A stretch of 27,627 nt of DNA from an uncultured Geobacter sp. GTDB taxonomy: Bacteria; Desulfobacterota; Desulfuromonadia; Geobacterales; Geobacteraceae. The stretch lies in contig CALABV010000093.1 in the NCBI GenBank assembly GCA_937886325.1, forward strand, positions 1-27,627. Reading direction: 5' to 3'. A model generated the notes under the pieces. The model was given only the letters and a program-made list of their open reading frames with translations. It had not been told where the DNA came from and searched no databases. This document shows, piece by piece, positions 14,666 through 22,920 of the stretch (position 1 is its first letter; each line of letters opens with the position of its first letter). A program made the position numbers and the translations under genes.

Positions 14666-15313
14666 ATGCGGTCAAACCTGAAAAAATCAGCGAGCTCTTA
14701 CGTGACGGCTACCACCGAGAATCGTATCAAGGTCTGTACCTTTGGCGGGCTCACCGTCTACCGTAACGAGGTTCCGGTACGCATCGACTGGGAAAGTCGG
14801 AAAGCACGGCTTTTGTTTTGCTGCCTTCTTGTTACCTATGACCAGTGGGTCCATCGTCAAAAGGTTATTGAGGCGCTCTGGCCCGAATGTTCTACGGGTT
14901 CAGGAGAAAAAAACTTCAAGACCACCTTGAGCCGCCTGCGAAAATCTATCACCGGATCCGGGTGCATAACGCCTGTACTCACCCAGGGTGAGGCAATCAG
15001 GCTGAATTATCTCTCCATCAGCTTGGATTCAAGTGAATTCCGGAATAATGCTACCCAGGGAATCAAGCGTCTGGTGAGGGGGGATACGAAATCGGCCCGC
15101 AAGCTCCTTGAGGCCGCCCAGGATCTGTATCGGGGGGTTTTTCTTCCTGAGGAGCCCCACAACAAATTCATCGCTGATGCACGGGCCGAACTCAGCGAAA
15201 TCCATGCGTCCGTAATCAACGCGTTGGAGAAGAGCTACCTTCTCGATGGAAACACGGACGCCCTCGAAATGTTTTCCTTCCTTGTCCCCCCCTCTCTTGG
15301 CGAGCAAGTATAG
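14666..15313 (+). CDS. Orphan SARP/BTAD-type transcriptional regulator, short C-terminus
   Basis: The 215-aa protein carries an OmpR-like winged helix (about 20-115), starting IKVCTFGGLTVYRN and including KARLLFCCLL, VIEALWPE and NFKTTLSRLRKSI, the standard pattern of SARP-family DNA-binding domains. Part of a bacterial transcriptional activator domain follows (about 118-205: SSEFRNNATQ, ARKLLEAAQDLYRGVFLPEE, ARAELSEIHASVINALEKSYLL). A full BTAD usually continues for one or two more helix pairs, but here the protein stops soon after LEMFSFLVPP. No signalling ATPase or biosynthetic cluster is near. It appears monocistronic with its own promoter. Target genes are unknown; autoregulation or control of aspS is only a possibility. 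Confidence 0.8.
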   Translation: MRSNLKKSASSYVTATTENRIKVCTFGGLTVYRNEVPVRIDWESRKARLLFCCLLVTYDQWVHRQKVIEALWPECSTGSGEKNFKTTLSRLRKSITGSGCITPVLTQGEAIRLNYLSISLDSSEFRNNATQGIKRLVRGDTKSARKLLEAAQDLYRGVFLPEEPHNKFIADARAELSEIHASVINALEKSYLLDGNTDALEMFSFLVPPSLGEQV

Positions 15314-15458
15314 GCTGTTCCTTGAAGACTGTTCGCCCATGCATTCACGTGCGAGTTGCTGCATTGATTAAACCTCGTGTTATGAAGGTTTGCGCACATC
15401 GGGCTGGGAAGTGAAGATGCGCGCTCGGAAATTCTGCCCGTTCTTCCGTCTTTATTCC

Positions 15459-15487
15459 TTGATGCAGCACGTCAATTTCAGTATACT
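15459..15487 (+). promoter_or_regulatory. Putative sigma-70 promoter of aspS
   Basis: TTGATG (15459-15464; 4 of 6) and TATACT (15482-15487; 5 of 6) are separated by exactly 17 bp. The expected start, near 15494, leaves a leader of about 30 nt that contains the GGAGG ribosome-binding site. The preceding part of the gap (15314-15458) shows nothing else that I can support. Confidence 0.65.
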
Positions 15488-15525
15488 CAGTAAGTTTTCG
15501 CATTTTTCAGGTTCGGAGGTTTTTT

Positions 15526-17307
15526 GTGATCGATTTTCTTGGGGACTGGAAGAGGAGCTGCTATTGCGGAACGCTGTCCGCTGATGACATAGGTAGAGAA
15601 GTTGTATTGATGGGATGGACACTGCGCCGCCGTGATCACGGCGGCCTGATTTTCATAGACTTGCGTGACAGGGAAGGGATTGCCCAGATTGTATTTGATC
15701 CGGACAGAAGCCCGGATGCCCACGGAAAGGCGGAGAATGTAAGGAATGAGTTTGTCCTTGCGATCAGGGGGCAGATTGTCGCGCGTCCCGAGGGTACGGT
15801 GAACCCTTCCATGAAGACGGGAGAGGTGGAAGTGCTGGTGTCCGAGTGCAAGATTTTGAACCGCGCAAAGGCGCTTCCCTTTACACTGGATGAGCATGTT
15901 GACGTGGCCGAAAATATCAGGCTCAAGCATCGCTACCTTGACCTTCGACGGCCTGCGCTGCAGCGAAATCTTCTCCTCCGTTCCAGGGTAAGCGAGATTA
16001 CCCGCACGTATCTTTCCGGGAACGGTTTCGTTGAGGTAGAGACGCCGTATCTTACAAAATCGACACCAGAGGGAGCACGTGACTTCCTGGTTCCGTCCCG
16101 GATAAACCAGGGACATTTCTATGCGCTGCCGCAGTCGCCGCAACTCTTCAAGCAGATCTTGATGGTTTCAGGGTTTGACCGCTATTATCAGATAGTCCGC
16201 TGTTTCAGGGATGAAGACCTTCGGGCGGATCGCCAGCCCGAATTCACCCAGATAGACTGTGAAATGTCCTTTGTTGACAGGGAAGACGTCATTTCGGTCA
16301 TGGAAGGCCTGATTGCGAATATTTTCGCGGAGGTTTCGGACGCCCGGGTGGAACTTCCCATGCCGCGCATGACGTATACCGAGGCGATACGACGTTTTGG
16401 GGTTGATAACCCCGATACCCGCTTCGGTCTGGAACTTGTTGAGCTTTCACAGGTTGTCGCCAAGAGCGGTTTCAAGGTATTCGCCGACGTGGTCGCATCG
16501 GGCGGGATTGTGAAGGGCATCAATGCAAAGGGCTGTGCGGGCATGTCCCGTAAGGAGATTGACGAGCTTACGGAGTTTGTCAAGATTTACGGCGCCAAGG
16601 GATTGGCGTACGTGAAGATGACAGCCGAGGGTTGGCAGTCACCCATCGCAAAATTCTTTACCGCGGATGAAATTTCGGCCATGGACTCCGCTTTTGCGGC
16701 GGAAGAAGGTGACCTGCTCCTGTTTGTCGCAGACAAGCCGAAAGTCGTCAACGACTCTCTGGGCCGCCTGAGAAACCGTCTGGCCCAGATTCTCAAGCTT
16801 GTCGACAGTGAAACCTATCGTTTTGTCTGGATAACAGATTTCCCCCTGCTGGAATGGGATGAGGAAGAAAAAAGATGGGTGGCGGTGCATCATCCGTTCA
16901 CCGCTCCCATGGATGAGGATTTGGAATATCTCGAGTCGGATCCGGGACGATGTCGGGCGAAAGCCTACGACCTCGTGCTGAACGGCAACGAGATAGGCGG
17001 CGGGAGTATCCGGATACACCAGGAAAAGATCCAGTCCCTCATGTTCCGCTTGCTCGGAATCAGTGATGAGGATGCGCGGGTCAAATTCGGGTTTCTGCTT
17101 GATGCCCTTGAATACGGCACGCCACCGCACGGCGGTATTGCCTTCGGGTTGGATCGTCTGATAATGCTCCTGACCGGCAGCGAATCGATCCGTGACGTTA
17201 TTGCATTCCCCAAGACACAGAAAGGGACGTGCCTGATGTCCGAGGCCCCGTCAGCCGTGGACTTCAAGCAGGTGAGAGAACTAGGGCTGAAAGTAACCGC
17301 CGGATAA
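15526..17307 (+). CDS. aspS: Aspartyl-tRNA synthetase
   Basis: AspRS charges tRNA-Asp, and in lineages that lack AsnRS also tRNA-Asn. The 593-aa protein has the bacterial layout: an N-terminal OB fold for the anticodon (about 1-110, WTLRRRDHGGLIFIDLRDREG), the class II core with HRYLDLRRP, QSPQLFKQ, the motif 2 loop FRDEDLRADRQPEFTQID and motif 3 GIAFGLDRL, and the bacterial insertion (GAD) domain between them. The start is GTG 15526, 6 bp after GGAGG. Whether it is discriminating cannot be decided from this window. It converges on trmL with a 26-bp gap and no visible terminator. Confidence 0.97.
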   Translation: MIDFLGDWKRSCYCGTLSADDIGREVVLMGWTLRRRDHGGLIFIDLRDREGIAQIVFDPDRSPDAHGKAENVRNEFVLAIRGQIVARPEGTVNPSMKTGEVEVLVSECKILNRAKALPFTLDEHVDVAENIRLKHRYLDLRRPALQRNLLLRSRVSEITRTYLSGNGFVEVETPYLTKSTPEGARDFLVPSRINQGHFYALPQSPQLFKQILMVSGFDRYYQIVRCFRDEDLRADRQPEFTQIDCEMSFVDREDVISVMEGLIANIFAEVSDARVELPMPRMTYTEAIRRFGVDNPDTRFGLELVELSQVVAKSGFKVFADVVASGGIVKGINAKGCAGMSRKEIDELTEFVKIYGAKGLAYVKMTAEGWQSPIAKFFTADEISAMDSAFAAEEGDLLLFVADKPKVVNDSLGRLRNRLAQILKLVDSETYRFVWITDFPLLEWDEEEKRWVAVHHPFTAPMDEDLEYLESDPGRCRAKAYDLVLNGNEIGGGSIRIHQEKIQSLMFRLLGISDEDARVKFGFLLDALEYGTPPHGGIAFGLDRLIMLLTGSESIRDVIAFPKTQKGTCLMSEAPSAVDFKQVRELGLKVTAG

Positions 17308-17333
17308 AAAACATTCGTGAGGCGCTGTGGCTG

Positions 17334-17810
17334 TTATGCATCCGACAGCCTTCCCGTCTGGCGCAAGGCCTCATAGAGGACGATGCCGGCTGCGGTAGAG
17401 AGATTGAGACTCCTCACTCTGCCGAAGATGGGGATACGAATTGTGGAGTCGGGGTTAGCGGCGAGAAGAGCCTCCGGCAGACCCGCTGTTTCCTTGCCGA
17501 AGACGAGAAAGTCGCCCTCCAGGTACGTCGCTTCGACGAAAGTTTTCTTTCCTTTTTTGCTGGTGTAGAAGAATCGGCCATGGGGGTAGGCTTCCTGGAT
17601 TTCACCGAGACTGTTCCAATACCGGATGTCCACCTCTTTCCAGTAATCGAGCCCGGCCCTTTTCAATGCTCTGTCATCGGTTGAGAATCCGAGTTTCCCG
17701 ACAAGGTGAAGAGTCGAACAGGTTGCCCCGCATAAGCGGGCGATATTCCCTGTGTTGGGTGGAATCTCAGGTTCCACGAGGATAATGTTGAATGGAATGA
17801 ACGGCTTCAC
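17334..17810 (-). CDS. trmL: tRNA (cytidine/uridine34-2'-O)-methyltransferase TrmL
   Basis: TrmL methylates the ribose of the wobble base in leucine tRNAs. The 158-aa, single-domain SPOUT protein shows all three family motifs: PPNTGNIARLC (about 17-27), FGKETAGLP (about 104-112) and the knot-forming IPIFGRVRSLNLSTAAGIVLYE. The start is a GTG at 17810, with AGGAG 8 bp upstream on the minus strand. It faces aspS tail-to-tail and is divergent from yceD. Confidence 0.93.
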   Translation of the reverse strand: MKPFIPFNIILVEPEIPPNTGNIARLCGATCSTLHLVGKLGFSTDDRALKRAGLDYWKEVDIRYWNSLGEIQEAYPHGRFFYTSKKGKKTFVEATYLEGDFLVFGKETAGLPEALLAANPDSTIRIPIFGRVRSLNLSTAAGIVLYEALRQTGRLSDA

Positions 17811-17855
17811 GGGGTTACTCCTGTATTTTTCGCTTTCGTTGTTTGAAGGTAGATA

Positions 17856-17884
17856 ATACTATAGCGCTCGCCTCGGAAGGACAA
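17856..17884 (-). promoter_or_regulatory. Putative promoter of trmL
   Basis: On the minus strand TTGTCC (17884-17879; 4 of 6) and TAGTAT (17861-17856; 4 of 6) are 17 bp apart, about 45 bp upstream of the GTG start. It is a moderate match only. Confidence 0.4.
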
Positions 17885-17921
17885 GCCCCGTTTTGACCTG
17901 TTTCACCGGATTTTTATTTCC

Positions 17922-17951
17922 TTGACAAATCAAGAAGCGTATCTTTATACT
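17922..17951 (+). promoter_or_regulatory. Putative sigma-70 promoter of the yceD-rpmF-plsX-fab operon
   Basis: A perfect -35 TTGACA (17922-17927) and TATACT (17946-17951; 5 of 6) are separated by 18 bp. Transcription would begin near 17958, about 28 nt before yceD. It is the strongest-looking promoter in this part of the window and the only clear one before acpP. Confidence 0.75.
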
Positions 17952-17985
17952 TCAAAACTTTCCATGCGGATATCGGTAAAACTCC

Positions 17986-18522
17986 ATGAAAATAAGGGTT
18001 GAAGGGCTTTCAGAAAAACCGCTCGTTCTTTCGGCAAAGGAACCTGTCTCCGGATATCCGGCTCTCGTAGAGGTGCAGGAAGTCGGTGAATGTATTTTTC
18101 TTGAGCCTTTACAGCTGGATATGGCGGCCGAGAAGGAGTATGACCATATCAGGGTTCACGGACGGGTAGGGACACGGGCGCGTTTTACCTGTTCCCGGTG
18201 CCTCACGGAATTTGAAGCAGACGTGGTTTCCGAGTTTACGGTTTTTTATTCGAAGGCAACGGAGATTGCCTTGGAAGAAGAGGTTGCCCTCACCGAGGAA
18301 GACCTCGTTTCCGCTCCCTATGATGGTGATTGTATCGATTTCACGAGAGAAATTGAAGAGCAGGTCCTGTTGGAGATTCCCATAAAGCCTCTCTGCCGGG
18401 AGGACTGCCGGGGGCTTTGCGCTACGTGCGGAGCCGATTTGAATGCGGGGGAGTGTGAGTGCAACCGTTCCGGCACGGGATTCACATTCAGCGCCCTGAA
18501 GAACTTTACAGTAAAACACTAG
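17986..18522 (+). CDS. yceD: YceD / DUF177 family protein
   Basis: The 178-aa protein belongs to the DUF177 family that almost always precedes rpmF and is implicated in 23S rRNA accumulation or large-subunit assembly. It shows the cysteine pair FTCSRCLTEFE in the middle and a C-terminal cluster CREDCRGLCATCGADLNAGECEC, characteristic of the family and likely metal-binding. There is no clear Shine-Dalgarno sequence before the ATG, which lies close to the predicted transcript start. rpmF follows after 16 bp. Confidence 0.9.
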   Translation: MKIRVEGLSEKPLVLSAKEPVSGYPALVEVQEVGECIFLEPLQLDMAAEKEYDHIRVHGRVGTRARFTCSRCLTEFEADVVSEFTVFYSKATEIALEEEVALTEEDLVSAPYDGDCIDFTREIEEQVLLEIPIKPLCREDCRGLCATCGADLNAGECECNRSGTGFTFSALKNFTVKH

Positions 18523-18538
18523 AAGGAGAACCAAAGAG

Positions 18539-18721
18539 ATGGCGGTCCCAAAGAAAAAGACATCAAAGTCGCGAAAAAACATGAGGAGGGCTCACGATTT
18601 CCTCACCCCCCCCAATGTATCCAATTGCCCGCAATGCAAGGCGCCCAAGCTTCCCCATCGCGCCTGTCCTTCCTGCGGCACGTACAAGGGAAGAGAAGTT
18701 ATCAAAGCGGAAGACCTCTAG
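18539..18721 (+). CDS. rpmF: 50S ribosomal protein L32 (zinc-binding form)
   Basis: This 60-aa basic protein starts MAVPKKKTSKSRKNMRRAHD, the standard L32 opening. Four cysteines (30, 33, 43, 46) in CPQC and CPSC form a zinc ribbon, so this is the metal-binding C+ paralogue and not the zinc-independent type. AGAAGGAGA precedes the start. Its place between yceD and plsX is the classic arrangement linking ribosome and fatty-acid genes. Confidence 0.97.
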   Translation: MAVPKKKTSKSRKNMRRAHDFLTPPNVSNCPQCKAPKLPHRACPSCGTYKGREVIKAEDL

Positions 18722-18763
18722 AAAGATACCTTTCCAATCCATGCACAGACCGGGTGATAGTAT

Positions 18764-19804
18764 ATGAGAGTTGCCGTTGACGGAATGGGCGGCGATAACG
18801 CTCCCGCAATCGAGGTTGAGGGAGCGGTTAGCGCTGCCCGCGAATTCGGCATTGCCGTGACGCTGGTTGGTGATAGTGATACTCTGCGTCGTGAACTCGA
18901 CAAGCACCATTGCGCCGGTCTTGATATTTCAATCGTCCACGCCAGCGAAGTAGTGGGGATGCATGACTCCGCTTCCGATGCCATACGCAGGAAAAAAGAT
19001 TCTTCAATCCGGATCGCCTGTGAACTGGTCAAGGAAGGAAAGGCCGATGCGGTAGTAAGCGCAGGGAACTCCGGAGCTACCATGGCAGCAGGGATGTTTA
19101 TCCTCGGCCGCATGAAAGGGATTGATAGACCCGCAATCGCCACCATTTTTCCCAACCTGCGCGGCAAAACCCTGGTTCTGGACGTGGGCGGAAATGTCGA
19201 CTGCAAACCCCAGAACCTTGTTCAATTTGCCCTGATGGGAGAGGTGTACGCGAAATACTTCATGGATATCAAGAATCCACGGGTCGGACTCCTTTCCAAC
19301 GGCGAGGAAGAGTGCAAGGGGAATGAACTTACCCGCGAGGCGAACTCTATCCTGCGTGGAGCTTCGTTCAATTACCTCGGGTATGTTGAGGGTCGGGATA
19401 TTTTCAACGGCAGCGCGGATGTCGTCGTCTTTGACGGATTTGTCGGCAACATCGTGCTGAAACTGTCCGAAGGGCTCGTCGAGGCCGTCGGAAAAATGCT
19501 GAAGCAAGAAATCAAGCAGAGCCTCCTTTCCAAGATTGGTTATTTATTTGTTCGAAGAGCATTCCGGAACTTTCGAAAGAAAGTCGATTATTCAGAATAT
19601 GGCGGCGCTCCGCTGCTGGGGATTAACGGTGTGGGAATGATATGCCACGGCGGTTCCAGCGCGAAGGCAATTAAAAATGCCATCCGTTTCGCCCATGAGT
19701 ACGCCAGAAAAGGCGTCAACCAGAAAATGGCGGAAAAAGTGCAGTACTATATTACGCTCAGCAAGCAGCCCAGGGAAGATGTGAAGGATCAGGCTGTCTG
19801 CTGA
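18764..19804 (+). CDS. plsX: Phosphate acyltransferase PlsX
   Basis: PlsX converts acyl-ACP to acyl-phosphate, which PlsY uses to acylate glycerol-3-phosphate at the start of phospholipid synthesis. The 346-aa protein opens with RVAVDGMGGDNAP and has VSAGNSGATMAAG, LDVGGNVDCKP, LLSNGEEECKGNE, FDGFVGNIVLKLSEG and the C-terminal GGAPLLGINGVGMICHGGSSAKAI block. It is a peripheral membrane protein. fabH follows after 13 bp. Confidence 0.96.
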   Translation: MRVAVDGMGGDNAPAIEVEGAVSAAREFGIAVTLVGDSDTLRRELDKHHCAGLDISIVHASEVVGMHDSASDAIRRKKDSSIRIACELVKEGKADAVVSAGNSGATMAAGMFILGRMKGIDRPAIATIFPNLRGKTLVLDVGGNVDCKPQNLVQFALMGEVYAKYFMDIKNPRVGLLSNGEEECKGNELTREANSILRGASFNYLGYVEGRDIFNGSADVVVFDGFVGNIVLKLSEGLVEAVGKMLKQEIKQSLLSKIGYLFVRRAFRNFRKKVDYSEYGGAPLLGINGVGMICHGGSSAKAIKNAIRFAHEYARKGVNQKMAEKVQYYITLSKQPREDVKDQAVC

Positions 19805-19817
19805 AAAGGTGGGAGCC

Positions 19818-20798
19818 ATGGCTCATGCTCGAATTAGGGGAACCGGTTCCGCGGTTCCGGAAAAGGTGTTGACCAATTCCGATCTGGAGAAGATGGTAGA
19901 AACAAGCGACGAGTGGATAACCACCAGAACCGGTATCAAGGAGAGGCGAATCGCCGGGGATGATGAATTCACGTCGACACTGGCAACCAAGGCCGCGTTG
20001 CATGCCCTGGAAATGGCGAAAATCGGGCCGGAGGAACTCGACCTTATCCTGGTCGGTACGGTTACTCCCGACTTTCCCTTTCCGGCCACCGCATGCCTTG
20101 TCCAGGACAACCTCAAGGCATCCAAGGCAGCGGCGTTTGACATTTCCGCGGCCTGCTCCGGTTTCCTTTTCGCACTATCCATCGTAGATTCTTTCATGAG
20201 AGCGGGAGCTGCTTCGAAGGCTCTCGTTATCGGCGCGGAAACATTGTCCAAAATAACCGATTGGACCGACAGAAACTCCTGCGTCCTCTTCGGTGATGGA
20301 GCCGGCGCAGTCGTTCTTGAAGCGGTGGAAAATGACAGGGGCGTTCTGTCCACTCATATCCATTCCGACGGGTCATATTGGGAACTGCTCCATCAGCCGG
20401 GCTACGGCAGCAGAAACCCCGCCTGCAAGCGAATTTCCGAGGAAAATCTGGCCCTGATAAAAATGCAGGGGAACGAGGTGTTCAAGCTGGCGGTGCGCGC
20501 CATGGAAGACGCCGCGCAGCAGGCGCTTTCCGCAAATAATTTCGCAACGTCCGATATCGACCTGTTTATATCCCACCAGGCGAATCGGAGGATTATCGAT
20601 GCCATCGGCAAGCGTCTGCGATTGACGGAGGAGCAGGTCTTCATCAATCTTGAGCGTTACGGCAATACCTCGGCGGCGTCGATTCCCATCGCTCTCGACG
20701 AAGCGAATCGCTCCGGACGGATCACGGACGGGGATCTGGTTCTCCTGGATTCATTCGGCGGCGGACTGACGTGGGCCTCGGCCCTCATGCGCTGGTAG
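19818..20798 (+). CDS. fabH: Beta-ketoacyl-ACP synthase III FabH
   Basis: FabH condenses acetyl-CoA (or a branched starter) with malonyl-ACP to begin fatty-acid synthesis. With ATG 19818 the protein is 326 aa and starts MAHARIRGTGSAVPEKVLTN, the normal family beginning; a GTG three codons upstream is less likely. The catalytic triad is complete: Cys113 in ISAACSGF, His253 in ISHQANRRI and Asn283 in ERYGNTSAASIP. GDGAGAVVLE is also present. It lies in a plsX-fabH-fabD-fabG series with short gaps. Confidence 0.96.
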   Translation: MAHARIRGTGSAVPEKVLTNSDLEKMVETSDEWITTRTGIKERRIAGDDEFTSTLATKAALHALEMAKIGPEELDLILVGTVTPDFPFPATACLVQDNLKASKAAAFDISAACSGFLFALSIVDSFMRAGAASKALVIGAETLSKITDWTDRNSCVLFGDGAGAVVLEAVENDRGVLSTHIHSDGSYWELLHQPGYGSRNPACKRISEENLALIKMQGNEVFKLAVRAMEDAAQQALSANNFATSDIDLFISHQANRRIIDAIGKRLRLTEEQVFINLERYGNTSAASIPIALDEANRSGRITDGDLVLLDSFGGGLTWASALMRW

Positions 20799-20818
20799 AC
20801 TGAGTGGAGGATTGTTCC

Positions 20819-21754
20819 ATGTCAAAAACGGCATTTCTGTTTCCCGGTCAGGGATCGCAGTATCCCGGTATGGGCAAGGAGTTGTCTGCCAACTTTTCCG
20901 TTGTCAGGCAGGCATTTGAAGAGGCTGACGACGCGCTGGGTTCACGGCTGTCAAAGCTGTGCTTCGAAGGGCCTGAAACCGAACTCCTGCTCACCGAAAA
21001 CACTCAGCCGGCCCTGCTGGCGACAAGCATCGCGTTTCTCCGGCTTCTGCGGTCGGAAACGGGCATGGATCCCGCGTATCTCGCCGGACACTCCCTTGGC
21101 GAATATTCCGCCTTGGTTGCGGCAGGAGCACTTGATTTCGGTGATGCGCTTCGAACCGTCCGATCCCGGGGGAAATTCATGCAGGAGGCGGTACCGGTGG
21201 GTACGGGAGCCATGGCTGCCGTCCTTGGTGTCGAGGCGGATGTGGTTACGGAGATCTGCTCCGAGGCTGCTCAAGGCGAGATCGTTGTTCCCGCGAATTT
21301 CAATTGCCCCGGTCAGATAGTAATTTCAGGGCATGCCCCGGCGGTCAATCGCGCTATCGAGATAGCGAGGGCGAAGGGAATCAGGAAGGTTCTCCTCCTC
21401 CCGGTCAGCGTTCCTTCCCACTGCGCTCTCATGTCTTCAGCGGGAGAGCGGTTATCCGCAACCCTTGAAGCGGTATCGGTTCAAGATCTGAATATTCCCG
21501 TTGTCAGCAATGTGGAGGCAAAACCCTTTTCGGAGGCGGAACGGGTTCGGGGACTCCTCGTCGCCCAGATTAGTTCACCGGTCCTCTGGGAAATGTCCGT
21601 GCGTGGAATGATTGAGGACGGTGTGACACGATTCATTGAACTCGGGCCCGGTAAAGTGCTCTCCGGCCTTGTTAAAAAGATTGACAAGACGGTTCAGACA
21701 AAGAATTTCGATGATCCGGCAGGTTTCAGAGCAATCGAAGAGGAGACCGCATGA
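20819..21754 (+). CDS. fabD: Malonyl-CoA:ACP transacylase FabD
   Basis: FabD moves malonyl groups from CoA to ACP, supplying the extender unit for the FabH and FabF reactions. The 311-aa protein has TAFLFPGQGSQYPGMGK at the start, the nucleophile Ser92 in AGHSLGEYSALVA and the catalytic His201 in VPSHCALM, the same positions as in E. coli. GGAGG lies 8 bp before ATG 20819; an upstream GTG at 20804 lies before that site and is rejected. Its stop overlaps the fabG start (ATGA). Confidence 0.96.
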   Translation: MSKTAFLFPGQGSQYPGMGKELSANFSVVRQAFEEADDALGSRLSKLCFEGPETELLLTENTQPALLATSIAFLRLLRSETGMDPAYLAGHSLGEYSALVAAGALDFGDALRTVRSRGKFMQEAVPVGTGAMAAVLGVEADVVTEICSEAAQGEIVVPANFNCPGQIVISGHAPAVNRAIEIARAKGIRKVLLLPVSVPSHCALMSSAGERLSATLEAVSVQDLNIPVVSNVEAKPFSEAERVRGLLVAQISSPVLWEMSVRGMIEDGVTRFIELGPGKVLSGLVKKIDKTVQTKNFDDPAGFRAIEEETA

Positions 21755-22491
21755 GCCTTACAGGAAAGAAAGCGCTGGTTACCGGCGCATCCAGGGGGAT
21801 AGGGCGAGCGGTGGCGTTGAAGCTGGCACGGGAGGGCGCGGATGTCATAGTAACCGCCACCTCCCTTGAACGGGCAAAAAAAACCGCGGACGAAATCGTC
21901 CTCCTGGGGAGACGGGCAATTCCCTGTGAAGTAAACGTGGGAATACGGCAGGATACTGAAAACCTTTTCAAGACCGTCACGGATGAATTCGGAAATCTGG
22001 ACATCCTCGTGAACAATGCCGGCATCACGCGTGACGGGCTTTTGATGAGGATGAAGGACGAGGACTGGGACGATGTAATCAGTGTGAACCTTACTGGCGC
22101 CTTCGCCTGTACCAGAGAGGCGATAAAGCTCATGGCAAAGGCAAAGAGCGGCCGTATCGTCAACATCAGCTCGGTCGTCGGCGAGATGGGCAATGCCGGT
22201 CAGGCGAACTACTGCGCCAGCAAGGCGGGTATCATCGGGTTTACCAAGGCCGTGGCCAGGGAGTATGCGAAGAGAGGCATAACAGTCAATGCCGTGGCGC
22301 CCGGTTTCATTGAAACCGACATGACGGGCGTATTGTCGGAAAACATCCGGGAGGAACTCCTGAAACAGATACCGGTAAACCGGTTCGGCGCAGTGGAAGA
22401 CATCGCAAATGCCGTTTATTTTCTTGTCTCCGACTTGGGGAGTTACATCACGGGGCATGTCCTCGACGTAAACGGCGGCATGCATATGTAA
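21751..22491 (+). CDS. fabG: 3-oxoacyl-ACP reductase FabG
   Basis: FabG is the NADPH-dependent first reductase of the elongation cycle. The 246-aa short-chain dehydrogenase has the cofactor motif TGASRGIGRAVALKLA (11-26), NNAG (88-91), and the catalytic Ser141, Tyr154 and Lys158 in the SSVVGEMGNAGQANYCASK region. The C-terminus DLGSYITGHVLDVNGGMHM is typical of true FabG. The start overlaps fabD by 4 bp. acpP follows after 97 bp. Confidence 0.96.
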   Translation: MSLTGKKALVTGASRGIGRAVALKLAREGADVIVTATSLERAKKTADEIVLLGRRAIPCEVNVGIRQDTENLFKTVTDEFGNLDILVNNAGITRDGLLMRMKDEDWDDVISVNLTGAFACTREAIKLMAKAKSGRIVNISSVVGEMGNAGQANYCASKAGIIGFTKAVAREYAKRGITVNAVAPGFIETDMTGVLSENIREELLKQIPVNRFGAVEDIANAVYFLVSDLGSYITGHVLDVNGGMHM

Positions 22492-22500
22492 AAATCCTTT

Positions 22501-22528
22501 TTGCAATTTTTGAAAATCATGTTAATAA
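22501..22528 (+). promoter_or_regulatory. Possible internal promoter before acpP
   Basis: TTGCAA (22501-22506) and TAATAA (22523-22528) are 16 bp apart in an AT-rich 97-bp gap. acpP often has an extra promoter because ACP is needed in large amounts, but these hexamers are only moderate matches. Confidence 0.4.
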
Positions 22529-22588
22529 GCAGAAGAAGTTCAGGATCGAATTTCCGTAAACGTCAATACCTATGAATGGAGGAACAAA

Positions 22589-22822
22589 ATGTCGTCAATA
22601 GAAAAAAGGGTGAAAGAGATAATTGCCGAACAGCTGGGAGTCGATGAAGCGCAGGTTACAGGAGAGGCTTCGTTCATGGACGATCTGGGCGCCGACTCCC
22701 TTGATACGGTTGAACTCGTAATGGCCCTGGAAGAAGAGTTTGATATCGAGATTTCCGACGAGGATGCCGAGAAAATCGCAACGGTTCAGGACGCGATCGA
22801 CTATATCGCCGACCATACCTAG
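22589..22822 (+). CDS. acpP: Acyl carrier protein
   Basis: ACP carries growing acyl chains on a phosphopantetheine arm. The 77-aa acidic protein has the attachment serine Ser37 in the DDLGADSLDTVELVMALEE motif, followed by FDIEISDEDAEKI. A GGAGG site lies 7 bp before the ATG. It sits between fabG and fabF, the usual place, with a hairpin just downstream. Confidence 0.97.
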   Translation: MSSIEKRVKEIIAEQLGVDEAQVTGEASFMDDLGADSLDTVELVMALEEEFDIEISDEDAEKIATVQDAIDYIADHT

Positions 22823-22831
22823 TTCGTACTG

Positions 22832-22854
22832 AAGGGGGGAAGAGATTCCCCCTT
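22832..22854 (+). terminator. Hairpin between acpP and fabF without a T-tract
   Basis: AAGGGGGGA (22832-22840) pairs with TTCCCCCTT (22846-22854) with one G-U pair and a 5-nt loop (AGAGA). The expected U-run is absent (ACTGCTG follows). It could be a partial terminator or an mRNA 3'-end stabiliser that raises acpP relative to fabF. It is not a standard intrinsic terminator. Confidence 0.5.
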
Positions 22855-22920
22855 ACTGCTGTCCGTACCTCTTGTCAGCATGATTGACGGGAGGATGTCT
22901 GCATCGAGGAGTCTGCTTTT

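Noticed and set aside
14666..15313. SARP gene as a marker of a secondary-metabolite cluster
   Set aside because: Neighbours are rsmA and aspS; no biosynthetic genes are present. The fab genes downstream are ordinary primary metabolism.
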